Below are positions 35,162 to 43,572 of a DNA stretch of 64,000 nt, one piece after another. Positions within the stretch are counted from its first letter, which is position 1. Every line of letters starts with the position of its first letter. The stretch comes from Allobosea sp. LC85 (GTDB lineage: Bacteria; Pseudomonadota; Alphaproteobacteria; Rhizobiales; Beijerinckiaceae): positions 124,001-188,000 of the forward strand of contig NZ_JPKG01000040.1 in assembly GCF_000735605.1 (NCBI RefSeq), read 5' to 3'. A program made the position numbers and the translations under genes. A model generated the notes under the pieces. That model was given only the letters and a program-made list of their open reading frames with translations, was not told where the DNA came from and did not search any database.

Positions 35162-37525
35162 TCACTCGGCGGCCATTCGCTTGATGCTCTTTTGCGCTGC
35201 GCGCCAGACCACCTGCGGCGTTGCCGGCATGGTGACCTCCTCATGGCCGAGCGCATCGGTGATGGCGTTGATCACGGCCGGCGGAGATGCAATCGCGCCC
35301 GCCTCGCCGCAGCCCTTGATGCCCAATGGATTGGACGGGCATGGCGTCACCGTCATGCCGACATCGAAGGACGGCAGATCGTCCGCGCGCGGCATGCAGT
35401 AATCCATGAAACTCGCTGTCACGAGCTGGCCGTCCTGATTGTAGCGCGCCCCTTCGAGCAGCGCCTGGCCGACGCCCTGTGCGATACCGCCATGGACCTG
35501 GCCCTCGACGATCATCGGGTTGATCACGATGCCGAAATCGTCGACAGCCGCCCAACGCTCGATCTTGGTGATGCCGGTATCGGGATCGATCTCGACCTCG
35601 CAGATATGGACACCGGCCGGGAAGGTGAAATTGGTCGGGTCGTAGAATGCCCCTTCCTTCAGCCCCGGCTCGAGATCCTGCCCGTTGAATTTGTGAGCGA
35701 TATAGGCCTGCAGCGCGCAGGAGCCGAAATCGAGCGTCTTGTCCGTGCCCTTCACGCGGAAGTTGCCATCCTTGAAATCGATATCGGCCTCGTCCGCCTC
35801 CAGCACATAGGCCGCGACCTTCTTGCCCTTGGCGATGACCTTGTCGACGGCCTTGGCGATCGCGGACATGCCGACCGCGCCCGAACGCGAGCCGTAGGTA
35901 CCCATGCCCATCTGGACCTTGTCGGTGTCGCCGTGGACGATCGAGACATTCTCGATCGGGATACCGAGCCGGTCGCTGACGAGCTGGGCAAAGGTCGTTT
36001 CATGGCCCTGGCCATGGCTGTGCGAGCCGGTCAGCACCTCGACGGTTCCAACGGGGTTGACCCGGACCTCCGCCGATTCCCACAAGCCGACACCCGCCCC
36101 CAGCGAGCCGACCGCGGCCGACGGTGCGATACCGCAGGCCTCGATATAGGAGGAGAAGCCGATACCGCGCAGCTTGCCGTTGCGGGCCGAGTCCCGCTTG
36201 CGCTTGGCGAACCCCTTATAGTCGATGATCTCCAGCGCCTTCTTCATCGAGGCGGCATAGTTCCCGGTGTCATACATCATGATCACCGGGGTCTGATGCG
36301 GGAACTTCTTGATGTAATTCTGCATCCGGAACTTGGCAGGATCCTTGCCGAGTTCACGCGCCGCAATCTCGACCAGGCGCTCGACCACGAAGGTCGCCTC
36401 TGGGCGGCCGGCGCCGCGATAGGCATCGACCGGAGCCGTGTTGGTGTAGACCGCATCGACCTCGCAATAGATCGCCGGGATATCGTATTGGCCCGACAGA
36501 AGCGGAGCGTAGAGGTAGGTCGGCACCGACGAGGAGAAGGTCGAGAGGTAGGCGCCGAGATTGGCCGTCGTCTTCACCCGCATGCCGATGATCTTGCCAT
36601 CCGCGTCGGTCGCGAGCTCGGCATGGGTGACATGGTCGCGGCCATGCGCGTCGGAGAGGAAGGCCTCAGTGCGGTCCGAGGTCCATTTCACCGGTCGGCC
36701 CACCTTCTTTGCGGCCCAGACGCAGACCGTCTCCTCGGCATAGATGAAGATCTTGGAGCCGAAACCGCCGCCGACATCCGGCGCGACGACACGCAGCTTG
36801 TTCTCCGGCGCGATGCCGATGAAGGCGGAGAGCACGAGCCGCGCGACATGCGGGTTCTGACTGGTGGTGTAGAGCGTGAAGGCGCCCTCGCCCTGGTCGT
36901 AATCACCGACGGCCGCGCGCGGCTCCATCGGGTTCGGCACCAGGCGATTATTGACGAGGTCGAGCTTCGTCACGTGCTTGGCCGCCTTGAAGGCCTTCTC
37001 CGTCGCAGCCTTGTCACCGAGATGCCAGTTATAGACCGTGTTGTCGGCAGACTCGGCATGGACCTGCGTCTTCGAGGTCGCAGCACTCGCCGTGTCGACC
37101 ACCGCCGGCAGCACGCCGTAATCGACGCTGATCGCCTCGGCCGCGTCTCTGGCCTGCGCCAGCGTCTCGGCCACCACGACCGCGACATGGTCGCCGACAT
37201 AGCGGACCTTGCCCTGCGCCAGTGCCGGATGCGGGCCGGCACGCATCGGCGAACCGTCCTTGTTATGGATCATCCAGCCGCAGATCAGCCCGCCGATCTT
37301 GTCGGCTGCGAGATCCTCGCCTGTGTAGATGCCAAGCACGCCGGGCATCTTCGCTGCGGCCTTGGCGTCGATCCTGTTGAGCGTGGCATGGGCATGCGGC
37401 GAACGCAAGAAGTAGGCGTAGGCCTGGCCCGGCCGGCTGATGTCGTCCGTGTAGCGGCCCTGGCCGGTGATGAAACGGTGATCTTCCTTGCGGCGGACAG
37501 CGGCGCCGATTCCGGTTGCGGACAT
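35162..37525 (-). CDS. coxL: Molybdopterin-binding large subunit, form II CO dehydrogenase-like
   Basis: A 787-residue large subunit of the xanthine-dehydrogenase/aerobic CO-dehydrogenase family. The active-site loop reads AYRGAGRPEA, the mark of form II CoxL, instead of the AYXCSFR loop with the Cu-binding Cys of true form I CO dehydrogenase. The catalytic Glu lies in KGCGEAGAI near the C-terminus. Other cofactor contacts are VGGGFGSK and the GQGHET loop. Whether form II enzymes oxidise CO is disputed; a nitrogen heterocycle, aldehyde or another carbon substrate is equally possible. ATG 37525 has GAGGAGGGA upstream. Confidence 0.94.
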   Translation of the reverse strand: MSATGIGAAVRRKEDHRFITGQGRYTDDISRPGQAYAYFLRSPHAHATLNRIDAKAAAKMPGVLGIYTGEDLAADKIGGLICGWMIHNKDGSPMRAGPHPALAQGKVRYVGDHVAVVVAETLAQARDAAEAISVDYGVLPAVVDTASAATSKTQVHAESADNTVYNWHLGDKAATEKAFKAAKHVTKLDLVNNRLVPNPMEPRAAVGDYDQGEGAFTLYTTSQNPHVARLVLSAFIGIAPENKLRVVAPDVGGGFGSKIFIYAEETVCVWAAKKVGRPVKWTSDRTEAFLSDAHGRDHVTHAELATDADGKIIGMRVKTTANLGAYLSTFSSSVPTYLYAPLLSGQYDIPAIYCEVDAVYTNTAPVDAYRGAGRPEATFVVERLVEIAARELGKDPAKFRMQNYIKKFPHQTPVIMMYDTGNYAASMKKALEIIDYKGFAKRKRDSARNGKLRGIGFSSYIEACGIAPSAAVGSLGAGVGLWESAEVRVNPVGTVEVLTGSHSHGQGHETTFAQLVSDRLGIPIENVSIVHGDTDKVQMGMGTYGSRSGAVGMSAIAKAVDKVIAKGKKVAAYVLEADEADIDFKDGNFRVKGTDKTLDFGSCALQAYIAHKFNGQDLEPGLKEGAFYDPTNFTFPAGVHICEVEIDPDTGITKIERWAAVDDFGIVINPMIVEGQVHGGIAQGVGQALLEGARYNQDGQLVTASFMDYCMPRADDLPSFDVGMTVTPCPSNPLGIKGCGEAGAIASPPAVINAITDALGHEEVTMPATPQVVWRAAQKSIKRMAAE

Positions 37526-37609
37526 GGTGTTCCCTCCTCGCACGGCGCCTCTGGCGGACGCCTCATGGCTTGAGAACCGGCCTGCGCGGGAGCGCGCCGG
37601 CCGAAGGCG

Positions 37610-38110
37610 TCACTCGGCAGCCTTGCGCGTCGGGGTCGCCGCCCTAGCCATCGCCTCTGCCCCGGCGGCGATCGCCTTGACGATGTTGTGGTAGCCCGTG
37701 CAGCGACAGATATTTCCGTCGAGATCGTCGCGGATCGTCGCTTCATCGAGCGAATGGCCACGACGGTTCACCATATCGACCGCGGCCATGATCATGCCCG
37801 GAGTGCAGTAGCCGCATTGCAGACCGTGATGCTCGCGAAAGGCCTCTTGCATCGGGTGCAGGACACCGCTCACGGCGAGCCCTTCGATCGTCATCACCGT
37901 CGCGCCTTCGGCCGAAAGAGCGAGCGTGGTGCAGGACTTCACGGCCTTGCCGTCGAGATGTACGACACAGGCGCCGCACTGGCTGGTGTCGCATCCGACA
38001 TGCGTACCGGTCAATCGCAGGTTCTCGCGCAGGAGCTGCACCAGCAGGGTGCGAGGATCAACATTCGCGGTGACGGCTTTGCCGTTCACCGTCAACGAAA
38101 CCGTGGCCAT
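37610..38110 (-). CDS. coxS: 2Fe-2S small subunit of the molybdenum hydroxylase (CoxS-like)
   Basis: A 166-residue iron-sulfur subunit. The plant-type [2Fe-2S] cluster is bound by CDTSQCGAC ... SC (about residues 40-62), the second cluster by CGYC ... CRC (about 100-140, with HHGLQCGYCTPGM and NICRCTGYHNIV). It carries electrons from the Mo site to FAD in CoxM. The start ATG 38110 has AGGAG upstream. It is the first gene of the minus-strand cluster, so the promoter lies between 38111 and 38456. Confidence 0.94.
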   Translation of the reverse strand: MATVSLTVNGKAVTANVDPRTLLVQLLRENLRLTGTHVGCDTSQCGACVVHLDGKAVKSCTTLALSAEGATVMTIEGLAVSGVLHPMQEAFREHHGLQCGYCTPGMIMAAVDMVNRRGHSLDEATIRDDLDGNICRCTGYHNIVKAIAAGAEAMARAATPTRKAAE

Positions 38111-38456
38111 GAGCACATCTCCTGTGACCCTACGTCCGGCACCCGGCCAATGACCCTCCCAGCCACTGAAATCCGAAACCGGAGCCGTTCGCGAAACCTC
38201 TAGCCTCATCAGGCAGTTTTTTCTTGGAACAGCTCGAAACGGAATGTGGACCCGGGATTTTGCGCGGTCAAGCGCGATGGCGATAAGATGAAGCGCCGAT
38301 TTTGCGACCTTTGAGTGCTGTTTTCGCCAAGCACTCTCGCTGCACTGCAACAATCACAGCCGTCCGAAAGCCCGCGCAACGACCTTCTGCATTCGCAGAA
38401 TGTTAACGCGGGCAATCGCAGCTTTGCTGATCGCTATCGAAGCTTTGGTCGGGATC
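38111..38456. promoter_or_regulatory. Divergent promoter region of coxS and the globin-like chemoreceptor
   Basis: A 346-bp region with no gene between divergently read coxS and the chemoreceptor. It contains an inverted repeat GAGTGCT (38313-38319) / AGCACTC (38330-38336), a possible operator or leader hairpin. No clear promoter boxes could be fixed by eye. Confidence 0.45.
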
Positions 38457-39812
38457 ATGAACGCGTCGGTGTCGACCATCTCTGATCAAATCCAGCGGCG
38501 GCTGCGCGCGATCGGCTTCGACGAGGCCCAGCGCGACCGCTTGCGAAGCTATCGCCCCATAGTCGACCGGGTGATCGACGGCCTCGTTGCCAAGGATTTC
38601 GCCCGCGCCTTCATGATCCATGCGCCTCTGCGCAGCACGGTCGAGCCCGTTTCCGAAACGCTCTATCCGGCCGAAGCCGCGCATTTCAAGCAGCTGTTCG
38701 ACGGAGAGTTCGGCGAAGCCTATTGTGACTCGATCGAGCGGCTATGCGTGCTGGAGCGCGTCGCCAAGGTCGGTCCACGTCCACGCGTCTCGATCGCCTT
38801 CGCATTGTTCCAGGCGATCTCGGTCGCCAGCCGCTGGCGTCTCGTCCTATCCCCGAAGAATGTGGGCCGCGATCTCTATATCATCGAGCGGATCCTGACC
38901 TACGACATCAACACCGCAATCACGATCGATCAGCAGATCGAGGCTGGCGAGGCGGAACGGCGCGGACAGGCCCTCGACAACGCCGCTGCGCTGATGAAGT
39001 CCCGTATCGGTCGCCTCGATACGACGATCAGCGGCGCCGTCGAGCAGTTCGTCTCGACCTCCGTCGAGACGACTGACGCCACCGCCTTCATCAAGAATCA
39101 GATCGGTAGCCTCGCCCACGCCTCCGCCCTCGTGCGCGAAAAGGCGATCCAGACAGCTGCCGCCACCGAAGAGATGTCGGCCAACATCGCGGAGATCGGA
39201 CACCGCGCCCGGCAAAGCCTCGAGATTGCCAATCGGGCCGTTGACGATGCGGAAGCAATGAATTCGGCCATCGCAAAACTGCGCGAGGTCACCGGCAGCA
39301 TCGGCACCGTGGTCGGGCTCATCGCCGATATCGCGGCACAGACCAATCTGCTTGCGCTGAATGCCACCATCGAGGCCGCACGCGCCGGGGAGGCAGGCCG
39401 TGGCTTCGCCGTCGTTGCCTCCGAAGTGAAATCGCTGGCGACCCAGACCGCGAGCGCGACGCAGGATATTGCCCGCCAGATCGCCGAACTGGCCGCCAGC
39501 GCCGAGGTTTGCAGCGTCCACTCTGCGTCGATCGGCGAGACGATTGGCGAGATCAGGGGCGATTCCGAAGCCATCTCGTATGCCGTCTTCTGCTTGAAAA
39601 AAAACACGACCAGCATTGCCCGCGATGCGGCCGAGGTCGCAAACAGCTCCGACGAGGCCATTGCTAGCGCAACCGCCGTCAACCATGGCCTGGCCACGAC
39701 AGCAAGAGCGCTCGAACGTGCCAACACCGCAGCATCGGACATCGCGCTCCAGATCGGAGCCGCGGAAGCGACTGTCAGCGAGGCTCTCGCTTCGCTGCGC
39801 AAGGTCTCCTAG
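38457..39812 (+). CDS. Soluble chemoreceptor with globin-like sensor domain; carries an embedded adapter-like sequence
   Basis: A 451-residue protein. Residues about 10-165 resemble the protoglobin sensor of globin-coupled receptors (RPIVDRVIDGLVAKDFARAF, HFKQLFDGEFGEAYCDSIERL). The place where the proximal heme His is expected reads CVLERVAKVGP, without His. The MCP domain follows, with IAAQTNLLALNATIEAARAG at the tip. Residues 373-383 (ISYAVFCLKKN) come from a 24-base Illumina P7 adapter sequence plus A8 at 39573-39604 and replace the usual AAAVEQQGAT-like stretch in the same length. The true gene probably differs there. ATG 38457 is preferred over ATG 38400. Confidence 0.85.
   Translation: MNASVSTISDQIQRRLRAIGFDEAQRDRLRSYRPIVDRVIDGLVAKDFARAFMIHAPLRSTVEPVSETLYPAEAAHFKQLFDGEFGEAYCDSIERLCVLERVAKVGPRPRVSIAFALFQAISVASRWRLVLSPKNVGRDLYIIERILTYDINTAITIDQQIEAGEAERRGQALDNAAALMKSRIGRLDTTISGAVEQFVSTSVETTDATAFIKNQIGSLAHASALVREKAIQTAAATEEMSANIAEIGHRARQSLEIANRAVDDAEAMNSAIAKLREVTGSIGTVVGLIADIAAQTNLLALNATIEAARAGEAGRGFAVVASEVKSLATQTASATQDIARQIAELAASAEVCSVHSASIGETIGEIRGDSEAISYAVFCLKKNTTSIARDAAEVANSSDEAIASATAVNHGLATTARALERANTAASDIALQIGAAEATVSEALASLRKVS
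39573..39604 (+). other. Illumina P7 adapter end plus poly-A embedded in the assembly
   Basis: The 24 bases from 39573 to 39596, beginning ATCTCGTATG and ending CTTCTGCTTG, equal the 3' end of the Illumina P7/TruSeq adapter as I know it, and they are followed by eight A. Read on the other strand they encode FFFKQKTAYE, the peptide widely known as a sign of adapter contamination in protein databases. The surrounding gene stays in frame. Confidence 0.93.
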
Positions 39813-39906
39813 ATCACCGGACCGGCTACCGTATCCGGTGATCTACCTCCTGCGTTCGCATCGGCTTTCCCGAAAACCGCAATCCACTTTTCGGGCCGAT
39901 GCTTTA
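39809..39906. repeat. Two-hairpin intergenic repeat, copy 4 (inverted orientation)
   Basis: CTAGATCACCGGACCGG / TATCCGGTGATCTA, then TTCGCATCGGCTTTCCCGA ... TTTTCGGGCCGATGC. It is the same orientation as copy 3, with a shortened first hairpin, and begins inside the stop codon region of the chemoreceptor gene. Confidence 0.85.
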
Positions 39907-39913
39907 GGCGCGC

Positions 39914-40360
39914 TCAGCCTTCGCTGACCGCCTTGGCGAAATTCGCAAAGAACTCGTCGGCAAGCTTCTTCGAGACCGAATCGATCAGACGGGAGCCGAG
40001 CTGCATCAGCTTGCCGCCGACCTGCGCCTCGACCTCGTAACTCAGCAAAGTCTGCCCTGCTTCCGCATCACTGAGCGCCACCTTGGCGCCACCCTTGGCG
40101 AATCCGGCGATACCGCCCTCGCCTTCGCCCGCGATCCGGTAGCCGTTCGGCGGATCGAGATCGGCGAGCTCGACCTTGCCGCGGAAGGTTGCCTTCACCG
40201 GCCCGAGCTTGACCTTCACCACCGCGGAGAAATGCGTATCGTCGTCCCTGGTGAGCTGTTCGCAGCCGGGAATGCAGGCCTTCAGCACCTCGGCATCGTT
40301 GAGCTTCACCCAGACCACATCCTTGCTGGCGGGCAAGGTGACCTCGCCATTCATCGTCAT
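39914..40360 (-). CDS. coxG: CoxG-family (SRPBCC) protein
   Basis: A 148-residue protein of the CoxG/SRPBCC superfamily: MTMNGEVTLPASKDVVW, VLKACIPGCEQL, and GGKLMQLGSRLIDSVSKKLADEFF. CoxG-like proteins accompany CO-dehydrogenase-type molybdenum hydroxylases; in mycobacteria CoxG binds menaquinone and links the enzyme to the respiratory chain. It lies 1.8 kb beyond coxS, with the chemoreceptor gene between, so it is likely a separate transcript serving the same enzyme. GTG 40366 with GGAGGAG upstream is an alternative start. Confidence 0.9.
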   Translation of the reverse strand: MTMNGEVTLPASKDVVWVKLNDAEVLKACIPGCEQLTRDDDTHFSAVVKVKLGPVKATFRGKVELADLDPPNGYRIAGEGEGGIAGFAKGGAKVALSDAEAGQTLLSYEVEAQVGGKLMQLGSRLIDSVSKKLADEFFANFAKAVSEG

Positions 40361-40532
40361 CGCCACGGCGTCACTCCTCCATCTTGGCTGCGCCGAAAGA
40401 CCCATGTTGCGGGCGAGCGCGCCTCGGGTCTATCCAAGAACCCATTGGCCTATCCTTGATCGGAAAGCGCCGGCCTAGACAAGGGGAGCGAGCCTGCATT
40501 GCGCCACGCGTTTCCGAATACACGGAGCCGGC

Positions 40533-41891
40533 ATGAGTGACCTGCCCGGGCTCTATGGCGAGCTCTTCGCCGATCACGAGATGGCATTCCTGTTCGAAGA
40601 CGGGGCGCTTCTGCAGGGCATGCTGGATTTCGAGGCCGCTCTCGCCCGAGCGGAGGCGGTTGCCGGCGTCATCCCCGCAGCCGCAGCCGAGGTGATTGCG
40701 GCGGCCTGCAAGGCCGAACTTTATGACATCGGTGCGATCGGCAAAGCCGCGACTCTGGCAGGCAACCCAGCAATCCCGCTGGTCAAGGAACTCACCGGCC
40801 GCGTCGCCGCGGTCGATCCCGAAGCAGCCAAATGGGTGCATTACGGCGCAACCAGCCAGGACGTGATCGATTCCGGCCAGGCCCAGCAATATCGCATGGC
40901 CTACCGGCTGATCCTTCAGCGCTCCGCCCGTCTCGCCCATGCCCTCGCCGACCTGACGAGGCGCCATCGCAACACGCCCATGATCGGGCGCACCTTCCTC
41001 CAGCATGCCGTGCCGATCAGCTTCGGTGTCAAGCTGGCGCAGTGGCTTGGGCCAATCGTCCGCTTCCACGACGATTTCATGATTTACGGCCAGGCTTCGC
41101 ACCAGTTGGGCGGAGCAGCCGGGACGCTGGCCTCGCTCGGCGACAAGGCTGAAGCCGTGCTCCAGAATTTCAGCAGGACGATGCCGGGCGCGGTCCTGAC
41201 GCCCTGGCACACCGAGCGGCATCGGCCGGCGCGGATCGCGGCGGAGCTTGGCATCGTCATGGGCCATCTCGGCAAAATCGCCCAGGACACGGCACTGATG
41301 GCGCAGACCGAAATCGGCGAACTCGCCGAGCCGGAAGCCCCCGGCAAGGGCGGCTCCTCGGCCATGCCGCACAAGCGCAACCCGGTGCTGTGCACGCTGA
41401 TCCTCGCCGGAGCAAAGCGCGCTCCGGGACTGGTCTCGACCATGCTCGCGGCCATGCCTCAGGAGCATGAGCGCGCCATGGGCGGCTGGCATGCCGAATG
41501 GCGCACGCTTGCCGAACTCTTCATCATCGCCGGTGCGGCGCTCAATCAAAGTGTTGCGCTGATCGAGGGCCTGCAGGTCTTTCCGGAACGGATGCGGCAG
41601 AATCTCGAGCTCACCAACGGCCTGGTCATGGCCGAGCGGGTTTCGCTCGCGCTCGCAGCGTCGTTCGGTCGGGCCCAGGCACATCACCTGCTCGAAGAGG
41701 CGAGCCGCGATTGCGTGGCCAGCGGCAGGCATCTCAAGTCCATTCTCTCGGAGCATCCGGCGCTCGCCGGCCGCCTTGGTGAAAACGAACTCGACACCTT
41801 GTTCGATCCCGCGACCTATCGCGGAGCGACCGACAGCATCATCGACCGGATACTCACCCTCTACGAAGAAGAACGGGAGTATATGGACTGA
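40533..41891 (+). CDS. pcaB: 3-carboxy-cis,cis-muconate cycloisomerase (PcaB) homologue
   Basis: A 452-residue member of the fumarase/aspartase superfamily. The superfamily signature is seen as GGSSAMPHKRNPVLC (about residues 272-286), with VHYGATSQDVIDSG and MIGRTFLQHAVPISFG also as in PcaB. PcaB turns 3-carboxymuconate into gamma-carboxymuconolactone in the protocatechuate branch of the beta-ketoadipate pathway. It heads a tight plus-strand operon in which two aconitase X genes follow with a 1-bp gap. No protocatechuate dioxygenase genes (pcaGH) are in the window, so the true substrate may be a relative of carboxymuconate. Confidence 0.88.
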   Translation: MSDLPGLYGELFADHEMAFLFEDGALLQGMLDFEAALARAEAVAGVIPAAAAEVIAAACKAELYDIGAIGKAATLAGNPAIPLVKELTGRVAAVDPEAAKWVHYGATSQDVIDSGQAQQYRMAYRLILQRSARLAHALADLTRRHRNTPMIGRTFLQHAVPISFGVKLAQWLGPIVRFHDDFMIYGQASHQLGGAAGTLASLGDKAEAVLQNFSRTMPGAVLTPWHTERHRPARIAAELGIVMGHLGKIAQDTALMAQTEIGELAEPEAPGKGGSSAMPHKRNPVLCTLILAGAKRAPGLVSTMLAAMPQEHERAMGGWHAEWRTLAELFIIAGAALNQSVALIEGLQVFPERMRQNLELTNGLVMAERVSLALAASFGRAQAHHLLEEASRDCVASGRHLKSILSEHPALAGRLGENELDTLFDPATYRGATDSIIDRILTLYEEEREYMD

Positions 41892-41892
41892 C

Positions 41893-43152
41893 ATGCTGCA
41901 GCTGACCGACGAGGAACGGGCGATTGCCTCCGGCGTACGAGGGGGCGGCTCAGCGATGGCCTTGCGCATCGTCGCCGAAGCCGCCCGCCTGATGGGTGCG
42001 CAGAGATTGATCCACGTCGCCTCGGCCCATATCGACGGCGCGCTCTACCACGGCGATTCCGGCACGCTTTTCGCGGAGAAGCTGGTCGAGGGCGGCGCCA
42101 GGGTCGCCGTACGGGCGACGCTGAATGTCGGTTCGCTTGCCCCCGCCGGCTGCGCTGCCATCCGCCTCGCCGCGCCTCAGCGCGATATGGCGGCCCGCAT
42201 GATGCGCGCCTATGAGGCGATGGGCTGCGAACCGAGCTGGACCTGTGCGCCCTACCAGGCCGGACACCGCCCCGCGCAGGGCAGCGACGTCGCCTGGGGC
42301 GAGTCGAATGCCGTCGTCTTCTGCAACTCGGTGCTCGGAGCGCGCACCAACCGCTACGGCGATTTCCTCGACATCGCCTGCGCGATCGCCGGTCGCGCCC
42401 CGGATTATGGCCTCCACCGCGCCGAGAATCGCGTTGCGGAGCTGCTGCTCGATGTCGGCGGGCTCTCGAAAGACCTGCGTCGGTCGGACGTATTCTACCC
42501 TGTGCTCGGCACTTTTCTCGGACGCGCAGCCGGCAGTACGGTCGTGGTCATCGAGGGGCTTCAGGATTGCACGACGGAGGACCGTCTCAAGGCGCTCGGT
42601 GCGGCCGCAGCCTCGGCCGGGGGGGTTGGATTGTTTCATGTCGTCGGTGTCACGCCCGAAGCTCCGGATCTCGCCACGGCACTTGGGCACCAGCCCCCGC
42701 AACAACGCATCACGCTGACGCATCAGGAGGTGCAGGCGACCCTTGCGGGGCTTTCCACGGCAGGCGCGACCGACCGTATCGATGCCGTCGCCATCGGCTC
42801 GCCGCACCTTTCCCTGAGGGAGATAGGGGAGTTGGAGAGCCTGCTTGCGGACCGCACGCTTTCTCGCCCGCTTTACGCCAATACCGGCCGCCACGTGCTC
42901 CAACCTCTGGAGGCGCAGGGCCGCCGCAAGCGCCTCGAAGACGCCGGCGTCATCTTCGTCGTCGATACCTGCGTGGTGGTGACGCCGATCCTGCCCGAGA
43001 TCCAAGGCGCGGTGCTGATGACGAACTCCGGCAAGTTCGCGCAATATGCGCCGGGCAATACCGGCTATGCCGTGACCTACGGCTCGCTCTCCGAATGTGT
43101 CGAGAGCGCTGTCGCTGGTCGCCTCGTCAGGGAGCCGCGGACATGGTCCTGA
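41893..43152 (+). CDS. acnX: Aconitase X (AcnX) catalytic subunit
   Basis: A 419-residue AcnX large subunit. Family marks: MALRIVAEAARLMGAQRLI, SAHIDGALYHGDSG, GESNAVVFCNSVLGARTNRYGD, AIGSPHLSLREIGELESLL, VDTCVVVTPILPEIQG and TNSGKFAQYAPGN. AcnX proteins are hydro-lyases: bacterial ones characterised so far dehydrate cis-3-hydroxy-L-proline, archaeal ones mevalonate 5-phosphate. Here it lies between pcaB and pcaD homologues with a 1-bp gap to pcaB and a 10-bp overlap with its small subunit. Its substrate is therefore open: a hydroxy acid in the aromatic route, or hydroxyproline. Confidence 0.92.
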   Translation: MLQLTDEERAIASGVRGGGSAMALRIVAEAARLMGAQRLIHVASAHIDGALYHGDSGTLFAEKLVEGGARVAVRATLNVGSLAPAGCAAIRLAAPQRDMAARMMRAYEAMGCEPSWTCAPYQAGHRPAQGSDVAWGESNAVVFCNSVLGARTNRYGDFLDIACAIAGRAPDYGLHRAENRVAELLLDVGGLSKDLRRSDVFYPVLGTFLGRAAGSTVVVIEGLQDCTTEDRLKALGAAAASAGGVGLFHVVGVTPEAPDLATALGHQPPQQRITLTHQEVQATLAGLSTAGATDRIDAVAIGSPHLSLREIGELESLLADRTLSRPLYANTGRHVLQPLEAQGRRKRLEDAGVIFVVDTCVVVTPILPEIQGAVLMTNSGKFAQYAPGNTGYAVTYGSLSECVESAVAGRLVREPRTWS

Positions 43153-43553
43153 AGGGCGAAATCCTGATCCCTGGTGGCGACGTGAGGGGCACGAGCCTGA
43201 CACTCGGCGCATCGATCAGCTTCTGGGGCGGAGTCGATCCGCGCACGGGCATAATCATCGATGCGCGCCATCCCGAGCGTGACCGCAACATCGCTGGCAC
43301 CGTGCTGGCCCTGCCTGGCACGATCGGCTCGTCTTCTGCTTCGGCCGTGCTGCTCGAACTCGTCCATGCCGGCAAGGCACCCGCGGCGATTCTGATGGAT
43401 ACGCCCGATGCGATCCTGCTGCTCGGCCTCGTCGTCGCGCGTGAGATGGGTTGGCCGACTCCGCCGGCTCTCCGGATACCGGCATCGCAGCAAGCTGCGC
43501 TTGCAGGTAAGACGCTTCTGATCAGCAGCGATGGCAACATCGCGGTACAATAG
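43143..43553 (+). CDS. Aconitase X swivel-domain small subunit (DUF126)
   Basis: A 136-residue protein equal to the swivelling domain of aconitase, which is separate in type II AcnX: GEILIPGGDVRGTSLTLGASISFWGGVDP, shortened here to its key words GASISFWGGVDP, DRNIAGTVLALPGTIGSSSA and ASAVLLELVHAGKAPAAI. It forms the active site with the large subunit. ATG 43143 overlaps the stop of the large subunit gene, a usual sign of a heteromeric enzyme. It is followed 20 bp later by the enol-lactonase gene. Confidence 0.9.
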   Translation: MVLKGEILIPGGDVRGTSLTLGASISFWGGVDPRTGIIIDARHPERDRNIAGTVLALPGTIGSSSASAVLLELVHAGKAPAAILMDTPDAILLLGLVVAREMGWPTPPALRIPASQQAALAGKTLLISSDGNIAVQ

Positions 43554-43572
43554 GCGAGGGAGAGACAGGACG

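Noticed and set aside
35192..37573. 793-codon open frame on the plus strand opposite coxL
   Set aside because: It is the antisense shadow of coxL: rich in Arg, His, Asp and Gly, no family pattern, and coxL carries all expected motifs.
39098..39802. 234-codon minus-strand frame containing FFFKQKTAYE
   Set aside because: It is antisense to the chemoreceptor gene, and the peptide comes from the adapter sequence.
40371..41969. 532-codon frame on the minus strand opposite pcaB
   Set aside because: Shadow caused by high GC content; pcaB has the superfamily signature and a proper operon context.
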